From assembly GCA_963169105.1 (NCBI GenBank), contig OY720638.1, forward strand, positions 11,518,749-11,582,748: DNA of 64,000 bases, written 5' to 3'. Positions 1-11,109 of the stretch are shown in pieces; position 1 is the first letter of the stretch, and the number at the start of each line of letters is the position of its first letter. The position numbers and the translations under genes are program-made. This DNA comes from Ceriagrion tenellum. Its lineage: Eukaryota > Arthropoda > Insecta > Odonata > Coenagrionidae. Under the pieces are notes generated by a model that was not told the origin of the DNA, did no database searches, and saw only the letters and a program-made list of their open reading frames with translations.

Positions 1-1337
1 GAATATGCACATGCATCACTAACTTGTAGAAAGAAATTATTGACATATTTTGAAGCAATAGAGTTGCTGCTACAGTTCTTTTTTAATTTCTGTTTATTTC
101 ATGTATTTCTGTTACAATTCAGTGATCCACCACCCGTTAGTTATATAAAGTGACATAATTATGTATTTATTTGAGATTTTGCATCCATTTCCTAAAAATT
201 AAGATTTCTCTTTATCTACACTTTTTTCTTCATTCCCTTCAAAAGTGTAAAAGAGAGGTTTCATTGTTAGTGTAAAAAAACTCTACAAGCAATAGTCATC
301 CACAGTGATAGGAAAGGTCTATAAAGCTTTTTTTTCTTCCTGTACCAAAACTACTGACCATGTCCACTCTACCTCCTTCCCAGGAAGACGAGCAGCATGC
401 TAGTGGCCACCGATACCTCCACACTTAATGCGTTCATCCCTCACTCTGAAGTCCTGTCCTCCTTTGCCATAATAAGTGCCCTACTCTGTTCACCTAATCA
501 TTCTGATCACCAATTCAACTAGAGATGTGTGAATACTATTCATGAATACAGGAAATCAATCATGATGCAAGATCTCAAATAATTACACGTAGGGGAGAAA
601 TTGAATATCATGCAATATGCCATGGTGCTTAAGCGCTACATTTGGCAAGTTGATAAACTAATTATATTGAATACACAGTGAGAACTGCGAGAATATGAAA
701 TTTTCTTTGGTAAATATGAACTTGTGTTTTATTTCATTTTTGTACATGAATGAATCATTACTAACTGAATTCTATGATTAACTATCACAAGATTATCTCC
801 CAGAATACTGCACTGCCATGAAGCTTAGTTGAAGAAGCTAGTAGACCTTGTCGATGGTAGCTGCTCGGCACGACCTTCATTAACAAGTAAAGGCTTTTAA
901 TCTACAACATCTTAATCAATACAAAAACATTTCAATACGCATCATTTTTAACAAATATAGAGAACTTTTATAATTAGTTAATGACTTCCATGTAAAATTT
1001 TCTGGCTAAAATGACGGGAATTCTGTGCTACTATCAAACTATGTGCTCGGGTCTTTCTGAAATTTGTGTCATATAAATGCATAATTTTTACCTTATAATA
1101 ATATCACTCTGGTTCTTTCTGTTGGGTCTTTGGTTGATTGTGCCATGTATCAATCTCCTTTTCTAGAAAATTTATCATTACACTGCAACTACTTTGTGGT
1201 CAGATTTGAAAGGCAATGGAACTTGAAGGTTATTTAAATTTTCTGATATCTCTCATAGAAACTAAAATGTTTACCTATTGTATAAACCATTAATATATTT
1301 TTTTTGTAGATAATGAGTAAAACGTAGTTCATCATGT
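1..1337. other. no gene recognised
   Basis: AT-rich sequence with no convincing coding region, RNA gene or repeat boundary. A hAT-terminus-like CTAGAGATG occurs at about 521 but has no partner. Confidence 0.4.
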
Positions 1338-1480
1338 ATGTGGTGCTTTTTCCAGTTATTACAAACCGACAATAAATATGTTGCGTGCAATCACTGCAGT
1401 TCAAAGATATCGAGGGTTGGAAACTCCTATACAATAACTCCTCTGCAAACTCAATATATGAAAAACTCAGGGTCTAGAAA
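1338..1480 (+). pseudogene. BED-type zinc finger remnant (hAT transposon-like)
   Basis: The translation reads TDNKYVACNHCSSKISRVGN followed by SYTITPLQTQYMKN. This matches the BED finger pattern: an aromatic-rich lead, C-x2-C, then a T-x-L region, with the expected His before the end replaced by Gln/Tyr. BED fingers form the DNA-binding N-terminus of many hAT transposases and of genes domesticated from them. The frame continues only to a stop at about 1532. A Ser/Asp-rich stretch follows in another frame up to about 1754, where a SINE begins. No hAT catalytic domain is seen next to it. I read this as a decayed hAT N-terminus; a domesticated exon is less likely because frame and final ligand are lost. 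Confidence 0.5.
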
Positions 1481-1767
1481 AATGATAAAGATGAGCCCCA
1501 CCCTTGTTCGCAGCCTCAGCCAGAAGAATTAGGAATCCTAATTGTAAACATTGATGATACTGAATCTTCAAGGTCTCTTCCCAGTCCATTTTCTAATCCA
1601 GATTTCAATGCAACTTTCACATGATACAACAGATTCTGACGATGCTGTCAGTATTTCCTCGGATATTTCAGTTTCACCTTTAGTGCCATCCCCTGCAACT
1701 AACTCACCATTTAAGCCACCACCTATTTTTTTGGAAATCAATATAGCAGAATAATATTTAATAATGT

Positions 1768-1962
1768 TTTTTTTTAATTTTTTATTTATTTTCACTTCCC
1801 CGAATACAGCATATTAGACCATTTTACGTCAGGTGAACAAGAGTAACAACGGACGTGACACAGACACCCATATCCTGGGCAGATAATATTCCACCCAGGC
1901 GGGACTCGAACCCGCGACCCTCGGGTTAGCAGGCGAGGACTTTACCCCACCGCCACCGGGTT
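1768..1962 (-). repeat. tRNA-derived SINE
   Basis: On the minus strand a tRNA-like head carries an intact pol III B box, GGTTCGAGTCC (1902-1912), and an A-box-like GGTGGCGGTGGGGTAAAG at about 1943-1960. A non-tRNA body follows, then an A-rich tail, which appears as the T-rich run at about 1765-1795 on the plus strand. The head resembles a tRNA but continues into unrelated sequence, so this is a SINE and not a functional tRNA gene. It sits directly downstream of the BED-finger remnant. A target duplication was not clear. Confidence 0.75.
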
Positions 1963-2617
1963 TGTATGAATATAAGTTAGACCACAGCTAATATTTTGAA
2001 TACAAATGTGTGAAGGTAATGTGCTCAAATAGTTTACAATTCAAGGTTTTTGAAATGAGTCCGATCAACATACTTATATCTAGGTAGGATTTGGAGACAA
2101 GGATGTGAATATAACTTTTTTTCCTACGGGAATGAATTTCTTTCACTCTAAGAGACCCATCACGCTATGGATGTGTATAATCCCCACCTCATTCAACATG
2201 CTGTTTTATCATTGATTCATTTCTCACAATGACAGCACATGTTTATACATCAAAGGCAATTGAGGCATAAGGTATTCAAACCAGTTTGTAGTTACGTTTA
2301 CTTAATGGTAATAACATAACTGGAACTAAACATTTTAAATGTAAAACTCATTCAGAGTACTATTAAACGTCAATAATTAGTGATATCCATTCGGGTGCGT
2401 AATAATATAGCCGATATATCTGTATCCATTAAAATACTATAGCTACTATACTATTGACCAATGCAAGACGTCTAAAATCCTCGGGAAAAGGCCTTCGGAA
2501 GCCCATGTCAAAATCTAGAATTTCATGAGGGAAAATTATGCTGGATGTTACATCAACATGAGCAGTGGAGCGAGTTCATTAAAAGACATATTAACAACTG
2601 TCCATTGGGTAATAATC

Positions 2618-3490
2618 TCAAAAAAAGGCAAGGGCTACTGACACATCTGACCCCTCTACCTTGGTTCTAAAGAGCACCTCCAGATGTAAGCCACTTCCCT
2701 TAAAACTGCCAATGCTTATGCTGCTTAAGCATAAACAACCCCCCCATATCCTCATTTGACCTAAAACCCGTTCTGGTCCATACATGCACCATCCTTTTGT
2801 CGGTCCCATGATGCTCATTCCTAATACATATTCCTTCATTTCCTCCCTTTTTGCAGCCTCCTTTCACTAACTTCCCATGTCCCTCATAACCAACCTCGGA
2901 TGGAAAATTGGCTTTGTAACATTCACTTCAGCACCTCTGCTAATATTAAACCAATCTAAACGAGGGTACAGAATATGCAATAATCCTGGCCCCTTAAAAA
3001 ATTCCTTCATAACTTGCACCTGCCTATTCTCGGAAGAGTTTTCTGGATCAACATTAAAATCCTAAAGAAACAATATCTCTGAAATTATAGTGAAAATCAC
3101 TTTATCCTTAACCTTGCATCAACAAAGCATCCACATCCACAAATGTATCATCAAAAATCTTCATACGCTCTCATCTGATGAGCTTACAAAAACTAACATC
3201 TTCGTTCAAGTCCCCCCACTACCTATGGGTGCCCCCTGATCCAATACCAACTCATAACCTCCTACATTCAAATCTACCAGCACCAAAGCCCACTCCCTGG
3301 CATCACATGAAATGAAATACATGCGGAATCTTTATCACACACATTCCTTCCTTCCCAAATATTCCACTTCCACCCCTGACCTTCTTCCCTTCCCCCTCCA
3401 GAACCACCAATGACACTGTCAACTTCCTCTACAGTCCTCGCCCTGCATTCCACATAGGCCTCCATGACAGCTGACTTCAGTACCAATGGC
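2618..3490 (-). pseudogene. possible decayed non-LTR endonuclease-like segment
   Basis: The minus strand over about 2870-3065 reads DFNVDPENSSENRQVQVMKE, after a single stop where a Gly-Asp pair would be expected. GDFNV is a hallmark of the apurinic-like endonuclease of non-LTR retrotransposons. Flanking minus-strand stretches (2618-2839 and 3274-3486) are also open but in shifting frames. This is weak evidence from one motif; it could be chance. Confidence 0.25.
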
Positions 3491-5940
3491 CACTGATCCT
3501 CCTGAAACCCATCCCCACCAATGTTTTTTGCATAGTCATCCTCGCTTCCCTCCCATCCTCAGTGTCCCCATTCAAACTCTAAAGAGCCAGCACGCAGCAC
3601 ATGGCTCCTTCTCTCCCCTCCAAGACTCTCCTTTCCCACTCCCCTTGGCCCTTCCCTCCTCTCCTCTCCTTGGCCGACGGCCGCTGACTGAACAGCCAAT
3701 AATTTGGAATATTTTGCACCTTGGTTTTGCATTTTATACCAACCTCCTCACCAGGGGCTGCATAAAACTTATTCCTTAAAATGCTGACAATTTGACTCAC
3801 TAGGGATTTAAATTATAATATTTTTTTAGTAACTGAATAACTCTTTTTCAATATGATCTCAATTCACATCATTTGACACATCTATCCCCAACCAACTCGC
3901 CTGTTCGACAGTTGGTATCCAAGTTTCTGCATCGCCCATCAGTTTCACATTAATAGTTGATTTGGTCCAAGAAAAGTCACAAAAAGGACCAAATATTGCC
4001 ACCTCAGGCAGCCTAGCTATTGCTTTGAAGCTCTAAACCTATCTCCCACTGTGGTCATGCATCACATTTCACGCTACTCCACTTGAGGAGCACAATTTAA
4101 GTTGTTGTAAAAGTTGTGGCAATATTTGAATTGTTTCAAATTTAAGACAGTGAATTTCACACAATTGTGTGATCACTAGCGGGTGACTCCCTTGAAGTAA
4201 CTGTGCCGTTAGTTCAATGGTTCTTTGAAAAAAACATTTTACTAAGAATAAGTTGAACCATTGAACTAACGGCACAATTACTTCAATGGTTCTTTGAAAA
4301 AAAAATTTTACTTAGAATAAGTTTCACTGACTCAAGGTTTAGGTTGGCATAACCCTGCTCCAAGAAGAGGAAATCCCTTGTCCATTTCCTCCCTTGCCTC
4401 CACATAAAGAGTTTATCAGCAAGGTTTAGGTCTACATTCCAATAATGCTGTAAATTTTATGCATGCAGCTTTTGAAAAGCACACAGGCCAACACTGTACA
4501 GCACAGAAATTATTTCCAATAGGGGCTAGGCTTTATAAGAAAGAAAATTCCATCATACCCTGGACAAAACAAGGAGGGCATTAATTACTGCAGAATTTTA
4601 AGGATGTGTTCAAGGGACAGTTCTTGCACAGAGTAAAAGACTCAATAAAAAGGATGTTCAATCTCCATGACAAATTAATAACAACAGTTGCCAATGGTGA
4701 GACATTTTTTGAAGATTTGATCTTGAAAGAGAAACATAGTAAATACAGCCTCAGAGAAAACTTAGTGAATAAGCTACTTCATCCCAAGGTTAGTACATCT
4801 TGGTAACTGATTGAAAACTATGTACCTGGAATGCCAAGTGGTGGGAAGCCACACTAAGTGATGTTTTCCCATATTCAGTGGTAATAAAACTTAATTACAT
4901 TTTCCAAGATTGGGTTTTGATCAATATTTCCTTCAGACAATGAATGACATTCATTCCAGTCTCTGTAGTCCAATAGTGTCATGATGTAGATTGTGTGACA
5001 TTTGGCTATTCCACAGACACACAAGAGTGAAAGGTAATCTACGAAATTTCTCAGATAATTCAGGCTTATTATCAAAGTAATGCTTGATATATATAAATTG
5101 CATTCTTAAAGTGTAAGTAGGCATAGCATGTGGCCTGAATTAATAAAATTTTAGTGTTTGTTCCAATTCCTCCCTTAACTAAAATGTTGTAAATACAAAT
5201 TGATAATAATAGAATACACAAGAGTTGGATGGCTTTTTCCACATGCGCCTTTAACAAGTATACTCAATTTTTTCCCCTACCACAATGTATTCTACTCACT
5301 ATCAAGTGCTTGCTCATACCGTTAAGACCACTTGCAAATTTCAAAATGAAAACCACCACTAGCTCTATCAGCAGGTATGCGTTTAATACCGATGCATGCC
5401 AGATTATATGACAGGAAATGATTTCCTGCAGCTGTGATAACACCATGGTGGAAATGGAAGACATGATAAAGTAAACATTAACTCATAAATTGGACTTTCT
5501 ATCTCGACTAACATTGTGGGCATGACTAATATTAGAAACTTCATTACATCCTCGATGAAACCAGCTCATTTGGTGTAAGGAAAACATTTTCCCAATACTT
5601 GTCATCAATACGTAACCATATGAAATAAATAATTTCCCATTAAAACTCAATTGTGGAATAAAAACCAATCTCAGCCCCACATTATTGTGATTAACACTTC
5701 TCCTTTCGCTAATAACATACACCGTCACATAAAATACCACATTCAGTGGTAGGCTACGAGTTTCACTGAACTTGTCTTCGACAACACAAGTGCCTACAGT
5801 TTCATTGAGTTCACAGGAATTTAGTTTGACTTAGAACTTGTGAGGGATAATTTGGCGCGAAATGGCTTATTTTTACCTTAGTACCACATTCCACACTTGG
5901 TATTTTAATAACTTACATAGTGATAGTTTCTTGCACATAC
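3491..5940. other. no gene recognised; likely SFT2-gene intron or 3' side
   Basis: This interval lies downstream of the third SFT2 exon on the minus strand. I looked for the expected last exon, which in this family normally encodes a Tyr-Ile-Pro-Gly-Gly motif, and did not find it. The inverted/direct repeat at 4203-4322 is the only structured sequence seen. Confidence 0.4.
4203..4322. repeat. 21-bp inverted repeat with overlapping direct repeat
   Basis: A perfect 21-bp inverted repeat has its left arm at 4203-4223 (GTGCCGTTAGTTCAATGGTT + C) and its right arm at 4255-4275, with a 31-nt spacer. The segment at about 4213-4253 (TTCAATGGTTCTTTG, A-run, AAGAATAAGTT) is repeated directly at about 4282-4321 with few changes. 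No coding potential. Confidence 0.85.
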
Positions 5941-6100
5941 CTGCCCAGCAGCTGAAATGCATGTCAAAAATGTGCTTTGCAGCGATAGTGCTGAATACAG
6001 AGTCGCCAACAATGTCCCAAGGTAGGCCGAGGTGAATGGAAGTCTTTCAGTGGAGAACATTTGCTGCATACACGTCATCGGTCCCCAGAGAACTACGAAA
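5941..6100 (-). CDS. SFT2-family vesicle transport protein, coding exon 3
   Basis: The exon follows acceptor AAACGTTTAG and ends at donor CAG|GTATGT. It is 160 nt and enters with one base completing the Ser codon split from exon 2, then ends in phase 0. It reads SFVVLWGPMTCMQQMFSTER and continues through a hydrophobic stretch (TSAYLGTLLATLYSALSLQS). This matches the third membrane region of SFT2 proteins and the conserved Trp-Gly-Pro turn. No stop codon occurs in the exon, so at least one more exon is expected further left. Confidence 0.87.
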
Positions 6101-6170
6101 CTAAACGTTTGGTCACAGGCACGTACTTGACGTTCAAATATTCACATATTTCACAAATCTAAGTACACAC

Positions 6171-6322
6171 CTGCAAACCATGAAGAAGCTTCCGAGGGTA
6201 TAGAGAAGAGCAAACTTCCTTGCTTTGAATATTAATACGGGAATATAAAAGGACGCAACGGTGAAGCAAAATATACCCAGGCAGATGAACACGCAAAATG
6301 CTATCAGGCGCTGTAAACGACT
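6171..6322 (-). CDS. SFT2-family vesicle transport protein, coding exon 2
   Basis: The acceptor is a strong pyrimidine tract ending TTTTTTTCAG and the donor is TTTGCAG|GTGTGT. The 152-nt exon enters in phase 0 and leaves two bases. It begins SRLQRLIAFCVFICLGIFCF, then a short loop with Lys-Ala-Arg-Lys-Phe-Ala-Leu-Leu and Tyr-Thr-Leu-Gly-Ser-Phe. This is the family's S-R-x-Q-R lead-in, first membrane helix, conserved K-x-R-K-F-A-L loop and second helix (T-L-G-S). The match is motif-level but dense. Confidence 0.9.
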
Positions 6323-6389
6323 CTGAAAAAAACAGCACCTTATTACATCTCAGCCATTGGAAAAAGCTATTGCGAATTATTTGACATAC

Positions 6390-6572
6390 CATCGACGGAA
6401 ACCAGCTGTTTTGAACGGAGGAATCGAACCCATTGGATGAATTTTCTGATCCTTTAGACTTGTACCACCTATCTATCGGAAATGCATTTAGTTTGAATGG
6501 AATGTTTATTTCTACGGATGACTTATCTTTCGTCGATAAATATTCGTCCAGCTCCTTCTTCAAACTTGCCAT
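6390..6572 (-). CDS. SFT2-family vesicle transport protein, coding exon 1
   Basis: SFT2 proteins are small four-helix membrane proteins of the Golgi, related to Got1, implicated in vesicle fusion and retrograde endosome-to-Golgi traffic. Exon 1 starts at the ATG whose complement ends at 6572 and encodes 61 residues: MASLKKELDEYLSTKDKSS, then a Trp/Lys-rich linker, ending NSWFPSM before donor ATG|GTATGT in phase 0. The N-terminus resembles the longer SFT2D3 type (K-x-L-D-E-Y-L) more than SFT2D1/2. Joined to exons 2 and 3, it gives an open frame of about 165 residues with three membrane segments. The start is chosen because it is the first in-frame Met and matches the family's start. The final exon (fourth helix and Pro-Gly-Gly motif) is not seen. 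No frameshift or stop is present in what is visible. Confidence 0.88.
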
Positions 6573-7619
6573 TTCTTTCTATCAATAGAAGACTATATTT
6601 CAGCAAATATAGACTCCTTAACTTGATTTCAGACGCCCAACTTACGGCTGAGGGATAGCAAATCGTTATTCATATGTTACAGCCGTCTTTTGTTATCAGT
6701 GCCCTCGTGTCCTCTGTCGTTTCCACCACCAAGTACATACATAAAACTGCATTTTAAGGAGTATATTCCTTGCTGCATGCATTCATTTCAGAGTCCTCTT
6801 GATTGCCATATAATAATTACGAAGGAGTAGTGTTGAGAAAGCAAACCAGAGGACCTGTCAACTTAGCAGCCCTGCTGTGCCCATAGTGACAAGTCAAGTG
6901 AAGACAGCCAAGCAGACGACGGCCAGAGACAGCGCTTCAGCTGTCCGTGTGCCTAAACCTCTCTCCCTTCCCCTCAAGCTTCCCCTACCTCCCCCATCGT
7001 TTTGCTCTACCCTCCTTCCCCATCCCCCTACCTTATATTGCTGTGCATGTTGCGTTCTAACGGGGTATATGAAGAATCGTAGAGATGGAATTCACACATA
7101 CAGAAGATAAAAAATGCCGATTTATTGTTGCACTTTCAACAAAAAGTCATGACAATGACAAACATATAATACACTGTAAAGTACAAAATTATATTACTGT
7201 GGAACACAGTTTTAAATGTCTAAATCCTACAGCAAAGTTGTTTATAACTTAGTCAATTTTCGAGTGAATACCCATGATCATGGGTAAAGTTAGTTCCACA
7301 ACATTTGGTCTTCACTAATTTAATGCTAAAATCTAATGGTCATGCCAAATAAGGTGGGAGTAGGTACATTATGCATTGATTTTTTTCTGATCTATATCTG
7401 GGTACTCCATAATGATCCATACCACGATGAATTTATCGATTTGGCAATGGATTACCATGGTTGAGTCAATTAAATAGTTGATGTTTTAACATCTCTCTTT
7501 TTTGCGTTCTAACTTATGTAATTTAAACTCTTCCATATGTGTGCTACTACAGGTAAATTATGAAGGATGTCAAGATGAAGAATAAAATATGAATGAATTA
7601 CTTGGCTGTGATAGAGGAG
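6573..7619. other. 5' side of the SFT2 gene; no further gene recognised
   Basis: Presumed promoter and 5' UTR region of the minus-strand SFT2 gene at its left end. A C-rich stretch at about 6950-7035 and AT-rich sequence follow. No element boundaries were recognised. Confidence 0.35.
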
Positions 7620-7902
7620 TTAAATATCATCTGCTGCAAACTGTTCTTCAAATTCTCTCTCTGATCTCTGCTGATGATGTGTGAATGAGCAACCCAACCC
7701 AACTTCAACAAAGATAGCTCTTACAAAGTACAACGTCGTCTGCTCCTCGGGCCACTTATTAATTCCTACTACCGTCTCGAATTGAAAGATCCAGTCTTCC
7801 CAGTCCTCTGCACCACCATACTTCTCCGGAATCAACGGTTGCTGCAGCCGAACCGCACACGAAAATTCCCGGATCGGAGCGCGATCCTACCGACTGCGCC
7901 AA
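7620..7902 (-). mobile_element. Gypsy-type LTR retrotransposon: PBS and gag start, truncated
   Basis: The plus-strand 18-mer ATCCTACCGACTGCGCCA (7884-7901) is identical to the 3' end of insect tRNA-Ser. Read on the minus strand, it is the primer-binding site TGGCGCAGTCGGTAGGAT used by several insect Gypsy-group elements. Next on the minus strand an open frame (7620-7835) begins MIPEKYGGAEDWEDWIFQFE and contains the F/Y-x-G-x3-W-x2-W-x3-FE pattern of retroelement Gag N-termini. The frame loses Gag likeness after about 45 residues and stops, so the rest of gag and all of pol are absent. Confidence 0.72.
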
Positions 7903-8212
7903 TGTAGCGCCGGTTCTCGGGAGAAGTCAAGGATGGTAAGGAAAACAACTTATTCACACCGACGCTCAAGCGAGTCTGCCTTTATTGTCCTTCCTTTACA
8001 AAAGATTTTCCCCGCAGAGGTCCACCACCTCTCGGGCCCCCCTACCCTCCATTCAAACAGGGATTTCCCGGGGCGCCGGCCGACTTCGCTTCCCTCCGTT
8101 TCAGTCGGCTGCAACTGCCACTGTAGGCATGACCCAGTAGTGAGAGGTATATTCTTACGACTAAACTTATCCCTTCATTTACCCCTTGGCGATTAAGTTC
8201 ACTTACCTTCAC
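7903..8212 (-). repeat. 5' LTR of the Gypsy-type element
   Basis: The LTR edge next to the tRNA-Ser primer site is TGTAGCGCC on the plus strand, i.e. ...CTACA on the element's own strand, followed by one T and the primer site. The outer edge is not fixed by a second LTR; a CA-type end (TTCACA) at about 8212 is my best guess and gives a length near 310 bp. A short internal open frame (7933-8196) lies in the LTR and is not considered a gene. Confidence 0.5.
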
Positions 8213-8321
8213 AATTTTGACCGTGCAGATCAGAAAAATTAAATCACTCTCTGAACTTTTATAAATTATTTTTTTTTTTTAAACTTTTCAATAGTTATTG
8301 CCCCTTTTCTGTTATTAGGCA

Positions 8322-8594
8322 ATGGTTTTTACTATATTTATTTCTAGTTGGTCATCCCAGTATGAAGAATGGAAGAAAGGACTTGAAGACTATCTTCAAC
8401 AGCCGAGATTCCCGAGAAATGTAAACACATTGACTTGGTGTAAGGGAAATAAGTCAACTTTTTCAGTGCTGACAAAAATGACGAGAGACTTCCTTAGCAT
8501 TATCGCTACATCTGTTCCAGCGGAAAGATCGTTTTCACGGGCAGCATTGACAATCAGAAAGCATAGAAACCGCTTGGGCCACGAATCTGCCTGA
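8322..8594 (+). pseudogene. hAT transposase C-terminal (dimerisation) fragment
   Basis: The frame encodes about 90 residues ending with the hAT C-terminal dimerisation domain. Visible pieces are NTLTWCKGNKSTFSVL, MTRDFLSIIATSVPAERSFS and RKHRNRLGHES. These match the family consensus of a Trp-containing lead, an L-S-I-x-A-T-S-V-P-x-E-R-x-F-S core and an R-x-R-L tail. The catalytic RNase-H-like part is missing upstream, where a Gypsy LTR lies. A splice-acceptor-like TTTATTTCTAG sits just upstream of the well-conserved part, so this may be the last exon of a once-spliced transposase. The hAT right terminus follows at about 9164. Confidence 0.82.
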
Positions 8595-9006
8595 AGTTTA
8601 CTCGGTGTGAACTCGTAGGTGACGTGCAATTTGGCCCGTCAAATAAGAAACTTTTCACCTGAAACCTGTTTTAAACCTGAAAATTATTTAAATTACTTTT
8701 TTAGGAAAAATGTCAGTTATTTCTTTAACCAATTACTTTATTTTTACACTTATATTTTTAAACATCTATGAATTTCTCTGTGCTAACGTTGTAACTATAT
8801 TGCCATTTTTCACCAATTTCACGATTCACATTTATAGTTAATTCATTCAGTATCAATAAAATTATTGATTGTACATGCAGCTTGATGTATTCGGTGACCC
8901 ATGAAATGTACATTTAAAATTCATATAAATGCCATTACTATTTCGGGTGTATCAATTCAGCAAATACGTACACAGAGGAAAATGGGCTTTGTTTTATGGT
9001 ACTTTA

Positions 9007-9170
9007 TTTTAGGGGGAGCGAGACGAGACGAGAGTCTCGTCCGAGAGTCGAGGCCGAGACGACACTGGGGTTTACGAGACGAGACTCGAGAAGATACCCG
9101 AGTTTAGAAAACGAGACTGAGACGAGATTAGCTCATGTCTCGTCTCGTCTTGCACCAACCCTACTTCTTC
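9007..9170 (+). repeat. GAGACGAGAC subterminal array and right terminus of the hAT element
   Basis: Dense copies of GAGACGAGAC and its complement GTCTCGTCTC, in both orientations, occupy 9013-9150. The segment ends TTGCACCAACCCTA, whose complement TAGGGTTGGTGCAA resembles the CAGGG-T-TGG type of hAT terminal inverted repeat. Position and orientation fit the subterminal transposase-binding arrays known in hAT elements. It belongs with the transposase fragment at 8322-8594. No matching left terminus was found in the window. Confidence 0.6.
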
Positions 9171-10239
9171 GGAAGAGACCTCCATCCCTGTGCACCAGTC
9201 ATTACCATTCTGTCCTCAAACTGTGTATCCGCGCCGGGACCACTTTACTCCCGTTTTGTTTTATATCCCTCCCACCATACAATCTTATAAACCATTTCAA
9301 TACGGTATGTGAAAAGCAATTGCACTCGGCTCATCTGTCGGCGAAAATCCCTCACACTTCGGGTTTATAACCCAACAAGACTTATCGCCAAACCCATGCC
9401 GGGGAATCGCAACCGGTGGGGGGCGGGGGTGAGAAGGGGATTCCACTCTTTCTCCCCCACCCCCCAAACTGGGGGAGGGAGTGATGGTGAGGAGGGGTAG
9501 GGGTGAGTTGAAAGTCCTAAGCTAACAAACTTAGACGCAATAGTAAAATATTATCGGTATTTAAATCTCATTTCACTCATAATAAGTTAGAGTTTCTAAG
9601 CTAAAATATTTTCCAAACAGCTATTAATTGTATTGGGAGATCTATACAAATATTTTCTAAGTCTACCTGATACAAATTTGCGAAGAGTGCACGTTTCTTC
9701 ATTTTATGTGGATGATAAATAGATTACTAAGCTGGCTGGAGATATGATCGATGGATATCTTGAAATCGAGATACTATGAATGGAAATAATGATTTGCAGT
9801 TAAAAGAAATTATTTCAAAATATTCCATATTACTTCGATTACAAATATTCCATAAAATTCCAATTTCAAATATTACTCTCGATGACTTCTCTGAAATCAT
9901 TATATTTCACATTGTTTCTAGTTGTTGCGAGTTCCTGATTCTAAGGTTAAAGTTAGTGAGATATCTGTCGTTGAGACGCGTAGGACGTTCGCTGTTATGA
10001 TATTCCGATAGTTGCATTGCCACGCTGTTTCCAAGCGTATTTTATAGGCATACTATATGGATTCCCATTATTTACGCTGCTGCTGTGCAAGTACGTGAAG
10101 TGATAGCCGTCGACGATTCCCTGAGATGAGTCTCTATTGGACCCAGGACCATGAGTGCGAACCGAAAGTCCATCCACCACTTCACTTGAACTAAAACGGT
10201 TCCGGAACGTAATATTTCGTTCAAAACTCTACTTTCGTT
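9171..10239 (+). mobile_element. right half of a hAT-B family element (truncated copy)
   Basis: From GACCTCCATCCCTGTGCACC (about 9177) to ACTTTCGTT (10239) this segment is clearly homologous to about 15148-16255 of the complete hAT-B copy. Shared landmarks include ACCATGAGTG, AGTCCATCC, CACTTCACTTGAACT versus CAATTCACTTGAACT, and CGGTTCCGGAACG. The last part of the right end is missing; a fresh left terminus of the same family starts at 10240. The left half is replaced by the other hAT element. Confidence 0.72.
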
Positions 10240-10425
10240 CAGGGATGTTAAGCATAACTAAAGTCATGGTTCCGGAACAGTTCAGAGTGGGCTCAGATAA
10301 AGTTTCGGTTGACGGAACCGAACCGAAAGTAGGAACGAAAGTGGTTCCGGAACGAAAGGGGGACGAAAATATTTTGAACGAAAACCCATTGGAACGAAAG
10401 AGGAAACTTTCTTCCCCACATGCCT
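10240..10425 (+). mobile_element. left terminus of another hAT-B copy
   Basis: The segment starts CAGGGATGTTAAGCATAACT and stays alignable with the left end of the complete hAT-B copy (14121-14310). It shares AAAGTCATGGTTC, GTTCAGAGTGGG, CGAAAGTAGGAACGAAA and GAACGAAAACCCATT. It then diverges after GAAAGAGGAA. The repeated GGAACGAAA/GGTTCCGGAAC words are the family's subterminal motif. Confidence 0.7.
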
Positions 10426-11109
10426 CCTTCATACGCCAAGGACTCCAGGGGCCATATTCTGTAACTTGGGTGATGTCCATCACCGGTTATGAGCATCACC
10501 CGAAAACTTCACCCGCCGTCCCCATTAGCGATTCTGTAACCGGCAGGTGAAGTGTCACCACCCGGTGATGGTAAGGAGGTGGTGATATGTATGAGAACAG
10601 CTTGGTACGATTCACGCTAATTGCCAGAAGCCAATGGTGGCACACTCCCAAAATAGAAGACGATCTAATGTAAACAAAACATACGATCGGGACTGAGGCG
10701 AGCGAGTGTTTTAGAAGTTTAGGATCGGATAATGTGGACAGAATTCTTGAAAATACCTGTGGAATAGGAGTTCACGAAGGATTTTTATTTATTTGAGAAA
10801 AACGCTGCATGCAGTGAACAGGAATTCCATCCTCGCTTGAACATAATGAGGATATTAAAGAAACATCACTGCGTGAATGCACTATTTTCATGTTATCTCC
10901 TTCGTTGTTTCACGATGTATTGTGTTTTCTCTGTCGCCATTTCATCAGTGCTATTATCGACGATAGCAGTCACAAGTGTGGCTAATTAATTTATATCTGT
11001 GCACAGAAAGGATTAGCAAGGTAATTAATGACGCCACTTAAACAGACGCTTGGTCTATCATAAAAACGACCCGATATGTTTTATCATTACGTTTTAATGA
11101 GTGAATATT

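Noticed and set aside
521..545. hAT-terminus-like CTAGAGATG near the left edge
   Set aside because: No inverted partner and no target duplication found.
1880..1962. tRNA gene
   Set aside because: B box is good, but the A box is degenerate and the sequence continues into a SINE body with an A-rich tail.
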